From Brevibacterium zhoupengii (GTDB taxonomy: Bacteria > Actinomycetota > Actinomycetes > Actinomycetales > Brevibacteriaceae): a DNA stretch of 64,000 bases. The stretch covers positions 3,720,001 through 3,784,000 of the forward strand of contig NZ_CP088298.1 of the NCBI RefSeq assembly GCF_021117425.1, given 5' to 3'. The position numbers and the translations under genes are program-made. Each line of letters starts with the position of its first letter. The first letter of the stretch is position 1. The notes beneath the pieces are model-generated. The model had not been told where the DNA came from. It did not search any database and saw only the letters and a list, made by a program, of their open reading frames with translations. Shown here piece after piece: positions 8,449-17,740 of this stretch.

Positions 8449-9741
8449 GTGTTCGGGGCACTGACCGACCCGAGAGTCGAAGATCATCTGATCGCTGAAG
8501 AGGGCGAGATCGTCGTCGACGAAGTTCGCCGCCATTTCCTTGCCTTCGTCTCTCCCACGCTCATCATTCTGCTGGGCCTGGCCGTCGCAGCACTGAGCTT
8601 CACGGTCCCGATCGACTTCGCTTCGATCCCATTGGGAATCGGTGCCGCCATTGCGCTCTTCGGCGTCTACCGTGCACTGTTCGTGCACATGGACCGGTTC
8701 GTCATCACGAACATGCGAGTGTTCCGCATCCACGGGATCTTCACTCAGCACAAGGCCACGATGCCGATGGCGCGTATCCTCGATATCTCGGTCCATAAGC
8801 CCCTGATGGGCCGGATCTTCAGATACGGTCACTTCGTCTTCGAATCTGCTGCCCAGGACCAGGGCCTGCGCGACATCCGCTATGTCGGCCGGCCGGATGA
8901 ACGAGACCTCACTATCCAGACGGTGATTCAGCGCTCCGGACTGCGCTCTGCCATCACCTCGCTCAATTCCAGGGACGAGGACGAAGACGAGGAAATCCTT
9001 GATGGTGACGACCTCGTCACGGGCTCGTCGTCCGATATCGACGCCGACCTGGATATCGATTCCGAGGCCGACACGAATTTCGAATCCGAGGAGGAGCTCA
9101 GGGCCGAACACCAGCCACGCTTCAGCGCCGGCACCGGTCAGTACCCGGCAGTGCGCACCGGAGTCGGCCCGAATGTGGACACCGAAGAGTGGAACACGAT
9201 GGAGTTCAACACCGGTCACGGCTTCAGCGACTCCGAGGAGTTCAGGATCGGCAGCGCCTCACCGGCCTTGAACGATCCGGTCTCGATGGCCGCCAGCGCG
9301 TGGGAGATGCGGTGGCCCGAACGCGACCGGATGCAGACTGCCACCGAACTGATGCGGGCCCACCGCTTCCTCATCGACAGCCTCGATGAGAAGCTGCGCC
9401 CACTGGGGCTCACCTACGCACGCTATGAAGCACTGCTTCTCCTGTTCTTCGATCAGAGAGGCGCTCTCCCTCTCGTCGAACTCACCGACCAACTGCAGGT
9501 CGACACCAGCTCATCGTTCTCCACAGTGCGGTGGCTGGAGGACAACGATCTGCTCGAAAGGGCGCTGGAACCCGGTGACGACGGAGAGGTCTTCGCTGAG
9601 ATCACGCCCAAAGGTCGTGCACTGACTGACAGGGCCAGTCAGATCGTCGCCGATGCGCGCTTCGGCTTGGACACGATGTCAGATGCCGAATGCCGTCAGC
9701 TCACCAACCTGCTGGCCAGGCAACGTCGCATCCGGGACTGA
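8449..9741 (+). CDS. Membrane PH-domain protein fused to a MarR-type DNA-binding domain
   Basis: One uninterrupted frame of 430 residues joins two families. Residues 1-165 are a bacterial PH-domain membrane protein with two helices (about 28-48 and 55-75), then the core with FVITNMRVFRIHGIFTQ and ISVHKPLMGRIFRYG. Residues 165-285 form a very acidic, low-complexity linker (EDEDEEILDGDD and similar). Residues 285-430 form a complete MarR winged helix (ERDRMQTATELMRAHRFL, LGLTYARYEALLLL, then the recognition helix and wing). In other actinobacteria these are, to my knowledge, separate proteins. The start is GTG 8449 with AGGAAG upstream. If the fusion is real, the regulator is membrane-tethered. 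Confidence 0.85.
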   Translation: MFGALTDPRVEDHLIAEEGEIVVDEVRRHFLAFVSPTLIILLGLAVAALSFTVPIDFASIPLGIGAAIALFGVYRALFVHMDRFVITNMRVFRIHGIFTQHKATMPMARILDISVHKPLMGRIFRYGHFVFESAAQDQGLRDIRYVGRPDERDLTIQTVIQRSGLRSAITSLNSRDEDEDEEILDGDDLVTGSSSDIDADLDIDSEADTNFESEEELRAEHQPRFSAGTGQYPAVRTGVGPNVDTEEWNTMEFNTGHGFSDSEEFRIGSASPALNDPVSMAASAWEMRWPERDRMQTATELMRAHRFLIDSLDEKLRPLGLTYARYEALLLLFFDQRGALPLVELTDQLQVDTSSSFSTVRWLEDNDLLERALEPGDDGEVFAEITPKGRALTDRASQIVADARFGLDTMSDAECRQLTNLLARQRRIRD

Positions 9742-9806
9742 GGACAGACGCTCAAAGGTCCGCATTGGACAGTGCTCGCAGTGCAATGGACTAGCGGCAG
9801 CGAGTG

Positions 9807-11060
9807 TCAGACTGTCTCCGGTTGCCGACGCGCGAAGTCCGGAGCGTGCTCGGGAGTGATACCCATGCCGAGGATGCGCGCGGGAATCACGGTCAGCGCC
9901 GGAAACGTTGTCAGCAGCCACAGGACCGGCGCCGGGGGACGAATGACTCCGCCGTTGTGAACGACCGGCTCGATCATCCGGTGGATGCCGCCCTGCAGCA
10001 GCTCGACCGCCTTCGTCGTCAGCAGTCGTCTGCGCTGCACACGCCTGAGCTCACTGGTGGGCACGCGTCCCGACCGCAGCGCCTCCGCCAGCAGACGGGC
10101 TGTGGCCACACCGTCTTGAACCGCCAGATTGACGCCGACTCCGCCCAGCGGACTCATGGCATGGGCCGCATCGCCGATGCACAGCAGCCCGTCGATGAAC
10201 CAGCGCTTGGCCTCATTGCGACGGACTTCGAGGAGCTTCACATCCTCGAGCCGCAGCGCTGCAAGATCGCCTGCCAGCACGGGGAAGGTCTCTGCGACCC
10301 CGCGGCGAAGAGACTCGATCCCCTGCTCACGGAAGCGAGCGTCCTCGCCCTTCGGGATGAGACGAGCCATCTGCACATGACCGTCGCGCGGAATCGCGAC
10401 GAACACATTGCCGCCCTTGGCGCGAGGTGCGATGGATTCGGCCAGCTGTGCCAGGGTGTCGATCCGGAACCACCACACGTCGATCGTCGACCGCAGCTCC
10501 CGCATCGACAGCTGTGCCTCGTCCCGGGCCTTCGACCAGCGACCGTCAGCGGCGACGACGAGTGGCGCCCGCAGCTCGGTCTCACCGTCGGGAGTCTGCG
10601 CATAAACGCCGACGACTCGGTCGCCGTCCCAGATCAGCGAGGTCATTTCGACACCCATGCGCAGATCGAACCCGGGTTCGTCCTCCCCTGCTTTGGCCAG
10701 CAGATTGAGGAAGTCCCACTGTGGTGCGATCGTCATGAACGGATGCGTGGTGTTGAGCCTGGACAGGTCGCCGAGGATGTAGTCCCGACCGTCGTCACCG
10801 GCGAGACTGATGTTGGTCACCTTACGGTGGGTGATGCGAGCGAATTCGTTGTAGAGGCCCAGCTCATCGAGGAGCCGCAGTGTTGATGGATGGATGGTGT
10901 CACCGCGGAAATCGCGGAAGAAATCGGTGTGCTTCTCCAGCACCACAACTTTGACACCACCGCGGGCCAAGAGCAGCCCGGCGACGATTCCGGCGGGCCC
11001 TCCTCCGGAGATGATGCAGTCACAGTCGGCATCGAGTTGGTCGTGCGCAGCGTCTGTCAT
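9807..11060 (-). CDS. FAD-dependent monooxygenase (PHBH-fold, group A)
   Basis: The 417-residue flavoprotein has a dinucleotide-binding GGGPAG at about residues 19-24 and an acidic strand end (VVVLEKH). A DG motif (VVAADGRWSKARD) lies near 185, and the FAD-ribityl motif CIGDAAHAMSPLGGVGVN near 300. These are the three fingerprints of the p-hydroxybenzoate hydroxylase fold. The substrate is unknown; relatives hydroxylate aromatics or oxidise polyketides. It is a single gene between the PH/MarR gene (convergent) and the GT2 gene. There is no ferredoxin or regulator next to it. Confidence 0.85.
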   Translation of the reverse strand: MTDAAHDQLDADCDCIISGGGPAGIVAGLLLARGGVKVVVLEKHTDFFRDFRGDTIHPSTLRLLDELGLYNEFARITHRKVTNISLAGDDGRDYILGDLSRLNTTHPFMTIAPQWDFLNLLAKAGEDEPGFDLRMGVEMTSLIWDGDRVVGVYAQTPDGETELRAPLVVAADGRWSKARDEAQLSMRELRSTIDVWWFRIDTLAQLAESIAPRAKGGNVFVAIPRDGHVQMARLIPKGEDARFREQGIESLRRGVAETFPVLAGDLAALRLEDVKLLEVRRNEAKRWFIDGLLCIGDAAHAMSPLGGVGVNLAVQDGVATARLLAEALRSGRVPTSELRRVQRRRLLTTKAVELLQGGIHRMIEPVVHNGGVIRPPAPVLWLLTTFPALTVIPARILGMGITPEHAPDFARRQPETV

Positions 11061-11150
11061 GACACACTCCTCAGCATTGTGTTCCTCAGCATTGCGGGCA
11101 CAGAATCGATGCTAGACCACGAGGAGACCGATTGACATGGGGCGGCGAAC

Positions 11151-12827
11151 TCACACAGTCCTGCGTCCTACGCCGGAGACCTTCTCCGTGACATCGAAGC
11201 GCTCACGGTAGCGACCCGTGAGCAGACGCCACTGCGAATGCAGCGCGGTCGAGGAGTTGAACACGAGCAGGGTCAGCGGATAGAGCACCCACTGCAGCCA
11301 CATGGTCACCCGACGCACCGGTGGAACGTGGACTGGCCGGGGCGGCAGCAGCGAGTTGAAGACGATGACGGAGGCGATGAGACCGACCATGCCGATCTGC
11401 TGGACCAGGCCGACCGTCATCGGCATCCGCTCGATGAGGTCCGTGACCTCTCCTGTCTGCGTTGCCACAGCGAAGGGAATCCATCCGCCGACGGCGATGA
11501 TCACAGAGATCGAGGCCAGGCTGACATGACCTTCGATGAGTGAGAGGAAGCGGAGGAAACCGGGCCAGAAGGGTGTTCGAGCAGTCCCGGAGAAGACCCT
11601 GACTCCCACATAGGGCACATCGCTGGCACCGTATGACCAGCGGCTGAGCTGCTTGAACTGAGCCACCATCGTGTCCCGGAATCCGCCGGCCAGGACAGCA
11701 TCCTGGTAGATCGGAACGTGGATGGGCACGACACGGTAGTCGCCGTCGAAGTGGAACCAGCTCCTCCAGTACTGGTGGCCGTCTTCGACGATCGTCTTCG
11801 TCGACCAGAACCCCATGTCGATCAGCGCGGTCAGGGGCTGGGAGTGGGAGGCGAAGTTGCGCAGCGAGAGAGGGCGGACCGTGGTCGTGAGATTCCAGAA
11901 GCAGTTCGCGCTCGCGACGACCCGAGACGGCGCGGGCGCCTCCCAGATGTTCGTGAGGTAGAGGCTGATGGGTTGGAACGAGAGGTGGGCGCGATCGGGC
12001 GCCAGCACATACTCGTAGGCGACATAGTCGAAATACGCCTCGTGAGGCGTGTTGTCGCAGTCGAGGCTGGTCACGAGAACCGACTCGGGATCGATCCCGT
12101 TCGCCTCCACCCAATGAGCCAGCCGCTGACCGGCGTAGGTGATGTTCGCGCCCTTCCCCGCAATCTCTCCCGGGATTCCGGCCGGATGCTCGACGAGGAC
12201 GAAGGCCGCAAAACCGTCGCCGTACTCGGCCGCCAGGCGTCGTGCCGTCTCAGCCATCTGTGGTCCGCCGCGTTCCTCATAGGCGAAGAAGACGACGATC
12301 TTCGACGGCAAGGTCGTGGTGTGCAGGAGGGAGCGGATTCCGTCGGCGACCACTTCGTAGGGCTCGTTGTAGGCAGCGACGACGACAGCATGGAGCAGGG
12401 ACGAGGGGCGCAGAACTGCACCGGGGTTCTCGCGTACTCGGGCAATCGTCGCGGCATGTTCCTTCGCCTGGAACCCGGACCAGGGATAGGGGCGTGCGGG
12501 CAGTCCGTCCAGCGCCCGTTCGACATCGAGCAGCCTGGCACCCCAGTCCACCCGGGAGCTGCGACGATAGCGCACAAATCCTCGTGAGACGTCGACTGCT
12601 CCTCGCATCGCTCGAATCAGGGTGAGACCGACGACGGTGAAGACGTAGATCGCCCCGGCAGTCGCGTCGATGAACGGCAGGACGAACACCAACCCGATGG
12701 CGGAGAAACTCACGATCGCCGGCAGCGCTTCGAAGATCCTGTAGGCCCGCGTGCGCGGCCCCGTGGGAAGCTCGAGCTCATCGGCACGACGTTGGACTGC
12801 GGAAGTCAGTTCACGAATCGTTCTCAC
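11151..12827 (-). CDS. Processive membrane glycosyltransferase, GT2 family
   Basis: The product is 558 residues from GTG 12827 (AGGA 8 nt upstream); an ATG at 12902 in the same frame is possible but lacks a ribosome site. Two N-terminal helices (near residues 30-75) precede a GT-A catalytic domain with the substrate DxD in SLDCDNTPH, an ED motif in VEDGHQYW and the acceptor QxxRW motif as QLSRW. Three or four C-terminal helices follow. These motifs mark inverting processive synthases related to cellulose, chitin or hyaluronan synthase, but no PilZ domain is present. It follows the peptidoglycan-sugar operon by about 100 bp in the same direction. The product is unknown. Confidence 0.83.
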   Translation of the reverse strand: MRTIRELTSAVQRRADELELPTGPRTRAYRIFEALPAIVSFSAIGLVFVLPFIDATAGAIYVFTVVGLTLIRAMRGAVDVSRGFVRYRRSSRVDWGARLLDVERALDGLPARPYPWSGFQAKEHAATIARVRENPGAVLRPSSLLHAVVVAAYNEPYEVVADGIRSLLHTTTLPSKIVVFFAYEERGGPQMAETARRLAAEYGDGFAAFVLVEHPAGIPGEIAGKGANITYAGQRLAHWVEANGIDPESVLVTSLDCDNTPHEAYFDYVAYEYVLAPDRAHLSFQPISLYLTNIWEAPAPSRVVASANCFWNLTTTVRPLSLRNFASHSQPLTALIDMGFWSTKTIVEDGHQYWRSWFHFDGDYRVVPIHVPIYQDAVLAGGFRDTMVAQFKQLSRWSYGASDVPYVGVRVFSGTARTPFWPGFLRFLSLIEGHVSLASISVIIAVGGWIPFAVATQTGEVTDLIERMPMTVGLVQQIGMVGLIASVIVFNSLLPPRPVHVPPVRRVTMWLQWVLYPLTLLVFNSSTALHSQWRLLTGRYRERFDVTEKVSGVGRRTV

Positions 12828-12925
12828 ACTGACGATCCTGTGTGAGGATCCTGACCGCTTGTTGGTCCGCAGATGCAGGCCAGGTGAATACTGGACATGC
12901 ATTTGCCGACGCCGGCGTGACTACC

Positions 12926-13960
12926 TCAGACCCACAGCACTCCCGACTGGGGTTGCAATCTCCTCTTCCCCACCAGATTCGCCAAGGTCAGCGCCCCGCT
13001 GAGCGGATCGCCGGCGGGTTCGACAACGACAGTCTCTCGCCTCAGGCGCAGGGCCTCAGAACGAAACGCCTCCACGAGAGACTCACCTGCCCTGCGCAGA
13101 CCACCGCTGAGCGTGACCCGAGCTGCGGCGTCAATTCCTTGGCCTCCGGCTGCGATCGCACTGCGTGCGGCCTCGCGCCCGGCTTCGGCCAACAGCGCGC
13201 TGGCCACGGGGTCACCCGCGCTGGCGCGGCCTGCCACGTCGACGGCGAACTCAGCGAGGAGTCCCGCTCGATCGCTGCGCGTGTAGAACTGCGCGGGCCA
13301 GGTACCCGGTTCACCGAATCTCTGCCGTGCTGCCTCAAGCAGACCGGCTCCTCGGTCATCAACTCCGTCGTGGCATTTCAGTGCTGCTTCGAGCGCCTGC
13401 CTGCCCACCCAGGCACCGCCCCCGCGGTCACCGAAGAGATGCCCCCAGCCGTCGACTCGTCGCCATTTCGGAAGCAGGTTTCCCTGCGGATCGGGCCCGG
13501 GATGGGCGATGGCGATTGCTCCGGTCCCCAGAACCGTCACCGCGCCCCCACAACCGGACAGGGCGCCGAGGTGGGCCGTCACCGCATCGATCGCCACCGC
13601 CGTTTCGGCCTTCGCCTCCACTGCCAGAGATCGTGCAAACTCCCCGACGTCTGTGCTCAGTGAGGCGATACCGGTGGCACCGATGCCGACTCCGCGGATC
13701 GAATCGACATGGTCCGGCCATGCTTCCTTGGCCGCGATGACGAGACGCCGGATCTGCTGTGGGGCATTGCTGCCCTCGGCTCCGATGGACACTCCGGGTC
13801 CGGTGAGAGTCCCCAACAGCTCAGCCACGACACTGTCGGCTGTGGCACCGTCGGCCGTGGCACCGTCAGCAGTCGTGCTCACAGCCGTCGCATCGAAGGG
13901 TGCGATCGCGACCCGGCTGCCGGTGCCTCCGATGTCGATGCCGAGGACGAAGCCGCTCAT
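12926..13960 (-). CDS. BadF/NAGK-family amino-sugar kinase, MurK-like
   Basis: The 344-residue ASKHA-fold kinase has a phosphate-1 loop GIDIGGTGSR at residues 7-16, GTGAIA in the phosphate-2 position and GWGHLFGDRGGGAWVG, typical of the BadF/NAGK family. Family member MurK of Clostridium acetobutylicum phosphorylates MurNAc and GlcNAc. Because this gene overlaps murQ by 4 nt (ATGA), phosphorylation of MurNAc to MurNAc-6-P is the most likely job. Residues 30-45 contain a small repeat, TADGATADGATAD, from a 15-bp DNA duplication. GlcNAc kinase is the main alternative. Confidence 0.78.
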   Translation of the reverse strand: MSGFVLGIDIGGTGSRVAIAPFDATAVSTTADGATADGATADSVVAELLGTLTGPGVSIGAEGSNAPQQIRRLVIAAKEAWPDHVDSIRGVGIGATGIASLSTDVGEFARSLAVEAKAETAVAIDAVTAHLGALSGCGGAVTVLGTGAIAIAHPGPDPQGNLLPKWRRVDGWGHLFGDRGGGAWVGRQALEAALKCHDGVDDRGAGLLEAARQRFGEPGTWPAQFYTRSDRAGLLAEFAVDVAGRASAGDPVASALLAEAGREAARSAIAAGGQGIDAAARVTLSGGLRRAGESLVEAFRSEALRLRRETVVVEPAGDPLSGALTLANLVGKRRLQPQSGVLWV

Positions 13961-14928
13961 GAGGTCTCGCGCCTCGACTCCGCTGTCACTGCCGCAATCG
14001 CGGCCTTGACCGAGCCGTCGGAGTCCGCGAGATGCTTCGCCGCAATTTGGGGCGTCACCGAGGTGAAGGAGACGACCAGTGCCGTCTTGAGTCCACCGTC
14101 GCAGTCCTCCAACAGCTCACGCGCAGCGGCATCAGACAGGTCGGCTGCCTCACAGAGGATCCGCACGGTCCGCTCCCGCAGCTTGTCATTCGTGGCGACG
14201 ACGGAGACCATGAGGTTGCGCCAGGTGCGGCCCAACGCGATCATCAGCGCAGTCGAGAACCCGTTGAGCGTCAGCTTCTGCGCCGTTCCGGCCTTGAGCC
14301 GGGTCGAACCCGTGACCACTTCTGGTCCGGTGTCGAGCAGAATGTGATCAGCCGCCGCCTCGGCGACGGGGGCCTCGGGGTTGTTCGAGATGAGCACGGT
14401 GTGCGCACCCGCCTCACCGGCGGCTTCCAACGCCCCGCGGACATAGGGTGTCGACCCGCTCGCGGCGATTCCGATCGCCACGTCGTCGGGACCGAGCACA
14501 CCCGCATCTCTGCGACCGTCGCCGGTCGAGTCCTCGGCGTTCTCCACCGCATTGACCAGCGCCGCCTGGCCGCCGGCGATGTGGCCGACCACGCGTCCCG
14601 GCTCGAGGTTGAATGTGGGCAGTAGTTCGCTGGCGTCGAGTACTCCCAACCGACCGGAGGTGCCGGCACCGAAGTAGTGGACGGTACCGCCTCGGCGCAT
14701 TCGCTCGGCCGCGATGTCGACGAGTTCTGCCAGCTGCGGCAGTGCCGCCCGCACCGCGGTGAGGACGGCGTGGTCCTCGTCATTCATCACCTGCAGGACA
14801 CCCAGGGTGTCGAGGTCGTCGAGTCCCGCACAGCGGGGGTTGCGCTGTTCGGTCGGCGACAGCGGGCGCGGGGTCGACGAGTGTGGGGACGAATCCTGGT
14901 GGGACGGTGGCTGCTGGGACTGGGTCAT
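13957..14928 (-). CDS. murQ: N-acetylmuramic acid 6-phosphate etherase
   Basis: The enzyme cleaves MurNAc-6-P to GlcNAc-6-P and D-lactate in cytoplasmic cell-wall recycling. The 323-residue protein has the SIS-fold signatures: YFGAGTSGRLGVLDASELLPTF (the Glu of SEL is the expected acid catalyst), IAGGQAALVNAVENAED, and GIAASGSTPYV. The first 30 residues are Gln/Ser/Pro-rich and probably disordered. The start codon overlaps the symporter's stop as TGATG, and its own stop overlaps the kinase start, so all three are translationally coupled. Confidence 0.94.
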   Translation of the reverse strand: MTQSQQPPSHQDSSPHSSTPRPLSPTEQRNPRCAGLDDLDTLGVLQVMNDEDHAVLTAVRAALPQLAELVDIAAERMRRGGTVHYFGAGTSGRLGVLDASELLPTFNLEPGRVVGHIAGGQAALVNAVENAEDSTGDGRRDAGVLGPDDVAIGIAASGSTPYVRGALEAAGEAGAHTVLISNNPEAPVAEAAADHILLDTGPEVVTGSTRLKAGTAQKLTLNGFSTALMIALGRTWRNLMVSVVATNDKLRERTVRILCEAADLSDAAARELLEDCDGGLKTALVVSFTSVTPQIAAKHLADSDGSVKAAIAAVTAESRRETS

Positions 14929-16433
14929 CAGCGGTTGCTGCCTTCCACCTCGGCGACGGTGTTGCGGGTCTGAGTCTTGGGATGACGCAGGGACAGGAGC
15001 CCACCGATCACGACCATGACGATGACGCCGAGGAGCGGGTACCACTGCCAGGCGACCCACACCTCGCCGGTGATGTACTTCTCCATGATGAAGAAGAAGG
15101 CGTTGACCGCGACCGCCAGGGCGAAGGTGATGTTCGCGTCCACGGCGGTGGCGCGCTTGTTGACCATGCCGAACACGAACGCCCCGAGCAGCCCGCCGTA
15201 TGTGATGCCTGCGACGCCCAAAGCCAGGATGACGATGTTGCCCTCATCGGATTGGAAGACGGTGGCGGGAAGGATGAAGGCGATGCCCCAGCCGATGGTC
15301 GCCCAGCGCCCGACCTTGAAGCCCTCGGCGTCGGTCATCGGCGTCTTCTTCAGCCGTGCGTAGACGTCGTTGACCGTCGAGGAGGACAGTGCGGACAGAG
15401 AGGAGGACAGTGTCGACATGGCCGCGGCGAGGATGCCTGCCAGCAGCAGACCCGAGACGCCTGGTGGCAGTCCTTCGATGATGAAGAGCGGGAAGATCTC
15501 GTCGTCGCGGCTCAGGCCCAGATCGGCGGGCAGCGCATGGTCGTAGTAGGCCCAGAGTGCCAGTCCGACCGCGAGGAAGATCGCGAACTGGACGAAGACG
15601 ACGACTCCGGAGACGATGAGTGCCTTCTGTGCTTCGATCTTGGACCGGCAGGACAGGAGACGCTGGACGATGAGCTGGTCAGAACCGTGCGAGGCCATGG
15701 CGAAGACCGCTCCGCCGAGCAGCGAGGGGATGAACGAGTCGGGAGCCGAGATCGGATTGCCCTCGAAGATGAACATGTTGAGCTTGTCGGCCGCCGCTGC
15801 CTCGCCCAACCAGCCACCGCCGATGGCAGCGGTGATGACGATGATCGACAGCAGACCGCCGACGACGTAGAGGCACATCTGAGCCACATCGACCCAGACC
15901 ACGGCCCTGATGCCGCCGATGAAGGTGTAGGCGATCGTGACGAGTGAGAGGACGACGATGATGACGAAGTAGTTCGTGTGGATGCCCAGGCCGTCGAGGA
16001 TGACCTTGACCGGGATGGCGGCGGCCAGCACGCGGATGCCGTCTGCCAGCAGGCGCGTGAACAGGAAGGTCACTCCCGCGGTCGTCTGGGTGGAGGTGCC
16101 GAAGCGTTTGCCCAGGTAGGCGTACGCGGTGAGCATCTCACCGTCGTAGTAGCGCGGGAGCATGAAGAAGGCGACGACGACTCGGCCGAGGATGTAGCCC
16201 AGACCCAGCTGCAGGTAGTTGATGTCGCCGAGGTAGCTCATGACCGGGATGCCGATCACGGTCAGGGCGCTGGTCTCTGTGGCGACCACGGACAGGCACA
16301 CCGCCCACCACGGGATGTTCCGACCACCCAGGAAATAGCCCTGGAGGTCCTTCTGCTTGCCGCTGAGCTTCAGGCCCAACCACGCCGTGGCGACGAGGTA
16401 GGCGATGATCACCAGAAGGTCGATGATCTGCAT
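14928..16433 (-). CDS. Sodium:solute symporter (SSS family), probable MurNAc importer
   Basis: The 501-residue product has about thirteen predicted helices and SSS-family features: GYFLGGRNIPWWAVCLSVVATETSALT near the N-terminus (sodium-site helix) and GGIRAVVWVDVAQ in the middle. It is strongly preceded by AAGGAGAAAGACC. SSS transporters bring in sugars, sialic acid, amino acids or vitamins with sodium. Its place between anmK and murQ in a coupled operon points to MurNAc, anhydroMurNAc or a related amino sugar as cargo. That is inference, because characterised MurNAc uptake is by PTS (MurP) or ABC systems. Confidence 0.85.
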   Translation of the reverse strand: MQIIDLLVIIAYLVATAWLGLKLSGKQKDLQGYFLGGRNIPWWAVCLSVVATETSALTVIGIPVMSYLGDINYLQLGLGYILGRVVVAFFMLPRYYDGEMLTAYAYLGKRFGTSTQTTAGVTFLFTRLLADGIRVLAAAIPVKVILDGLGIHTNYFVIIVVLSLVTIAYTFIGGIRAVVWVDVAQMCLYVVGGLLSIIVITAAIGGGWLGEAAAADKLNMFIFEGNPISAPDSFIPSLLGGAVFAMASHGSDQLIVQRLLSCRSKIEAQKALIVSGVVVFVQFAIFLAVGLALWAYYDHALPADLGLSRDDEIFPLFIIEGLPPGVSGLLLAGILAAAMSTLSSSLSALSSSTVNDVYARLKKTPMTDAEGFKVGRWATIGWGIAFILPATVFQSDEGNIVILALGVAGITYGGLLGAFVFGMVNKRATAVDANITFALAVAVNAFFFIMEKYITGEVWVAWQWYPLLGVIVMVVIGGLLSLRHPKTQTRNTVAEVEGSNR

Positions 16434-16476
16434 GGTCTTTCTCCTTCATACAAGGGGTGTGCGTTTCTTCGCGAGG

Positions 16477-16492
16477 CCTGCATCGGTGCAGG
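16477..16492. other. Small hairpin between anmK and the symporter gene
   Basis: CCTGCA TCGG TGCAGG forms a 6-bp stem with a 4-nt loop in the only sizeable gap (71 bp) of the salvage operon. It lacks a T-run. It could tune the ratio of AnmK to transporter by attenuation or mRNA protection. Confidence 0.4.
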
Positions 16493-16504
16493 ATCCTCAT
16501 CAGT

Positions 16505-17740
16505 TCAGTGGTCTCTTCGGTCCAGAATTCTCAGACGAGTGGGTCTGGCTGCCAGTGGTTCGGGAAGTGTGAGCGGACCGTGTCCCGGGCTCAGCCGTCC
16601 GGCGATGCTCGGATGCGCGGCACCGGTGAGGTTCGGCTCGGTGCCTGCGAGTCCGTTCCAGGTCAGCCATCCCAGCAGTGCCATGAGGAGGGCTTCTTTG
16701 GCTCCTTCGGGCAGTCCGAAGGCCTGATCCGTGCTGGTCAAGGTGATGCCGGGGCCGAGTTCCGAGGCCATTTGCCCCAGCAGCGTCGGGTTCCGGGTGC
16801 CCCCGCCAGAGGCGATGACCGTGGTGACGCCGTGTGCGTGGCAGGCGTCGGCGACCGTGCGCGCGGTCAGCGCCGTGACCGTCGCGATGGCATCATGCTC
16901 GCCGAGGTGGGTCCTGGCTGAGAGGAATCCGTCGAGGTAGTCCGCGTGGAAGAGTTCCTTGCCCGTCGACTTCGGTGCCGGGAGCCGGTAGTACGGATCG
17001 GCCAGCAGCTGCTCGAGCAGCTCCTCATCGACCCGACCGCGTGCGGCCAGCTCCCCGTCACGGTCGAAGTCCGCCTCACCCTTGGTGATCCTGCGGGCGA
17101 GGATGTCGATGAGGGCATTGGCGGGACCTGTGTCGAAGGCCAACGGTGCGTGCTCGGGTGCCAGGACCGTCATGTTGGCGATGCCGCCGAGGTTGAGCAC
17201 CGCGGTCGCGGTCTCGACGTCACCGACGAGGAGGCTGTCGAGGATTCCGACGAGCGGGGCTCCCTGGCCACCGGCGGCGACGTCGCGGGCGCGAACGTCG
17301 GAGAGTACGGGAGCTCCGGTCGCCTCGGCGATCCATGCCGGTTGGCCGATCTGCAGTGTGGAGGTGACCGTGCCGTCGGTGATGTCGTGGCGCACGGTCT
17401 GCCCATGGGAGACCACGAGTTCAGCCTCGACTCCGGTTTCGGTGCAGAGGTCGTTTACTGCCTGGGCGCAGAAGCGGCCCAAGCGGGCATCGACGCCAGA
17501 GACCAAGGACAGCGGAACGTCGGCGGGCTCGAGCAGGCGCAGGATGTCGCGGCGCAGCTGCTGGTCGAATTCGACCTCTCGGCTGGCGATGATGCGCACC
17601 CTCAGTTCGGAGGGACCAGCGGTCTGGCTGTCGTTGCCGTCGTGGCTGCTGTTGCCGTCACCGCCATCGTGGATGAATTCGGCGAGGACGACGTCGAGGG
17701 CATCGGCGGACGTTCCTGTCATCAGGCCGGCGATGATCAT
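16505..17740 (-). CDS. anmK: Anhydro-N-acetylmuramic acid kinase
   Basis: The kinase opens the 1,6-anhydro ring of anhydroMurNAc and phosphorylates it to MurNAc-6-P, the substrate of MurQ. The 411-residue sequence shows the family motifs GLMTGTSADALD (a variant of GTSxDGxD), VSHGQTVRHD, LNLGGIANMT and FDTGPANALID. A His/Asn/Gly/Asp-rich insertion near residues 25-42 is unusual and likely a loop. It overlaps the regulator gene upstream by ATGA. AnmK in a Gram-positive suggests that anhydro-muropeptides are made by lytic transglycosylase activity or taken from other bacteria. Confidence 0.93.
   Translation of the reverse strand: MIIAGLMTGTSADALDVVLAEFIHDGGDGNSSHDGNDSQTAGPSELRVRIIASREVEFDQQLRRDILRLLEPADVPLSLVSGVDARLGRFCAQAVNDLCTETGVEAELVVSHGQTVRHDITDGTVTSTLQIGQPAWIAEATGAPVLSDVRARDVAAGGQGAPLVGILDSLLVGDVETATAVLNLGGIANMTVLAPEHAPLAFDTGPANALIDILARRITKGEADFDRDGELAARGRVDEELLEQLLADPYYRLPAPKSTGKELFHADYLDGFLSARTHLGEHDAIATVTALTARTVADACHAHGVTTVIASGGGTRNPTLLGQMASELGPGITLTSTDQAFGLPEGAKEALLMALLGWLTWNGLAGTEPNLTGAAHPSIAGRLSPGHGPLTLPEPLAARPTRLRILDRRDH

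Noticed and set aside
9804-10886. Antisense open frame over the flavin monooxygenase
   Set aside because: The minus-strand frame carries all three flavoprotein fingerprints; the plus-strand product is low-complexity and starts inside the monooxygenase gene's 3' end.
14883-15947. Long open frame on the plus strand opposite the symporter gene
   Set aside because: Its Asp/Glu/Gln/Arg-rich translation is the typical reverse reading of a GC-rich membrane-protein gene; it has no ribosome site, and the minus-strand frame has clear SSS motifs and coupled neighbours.
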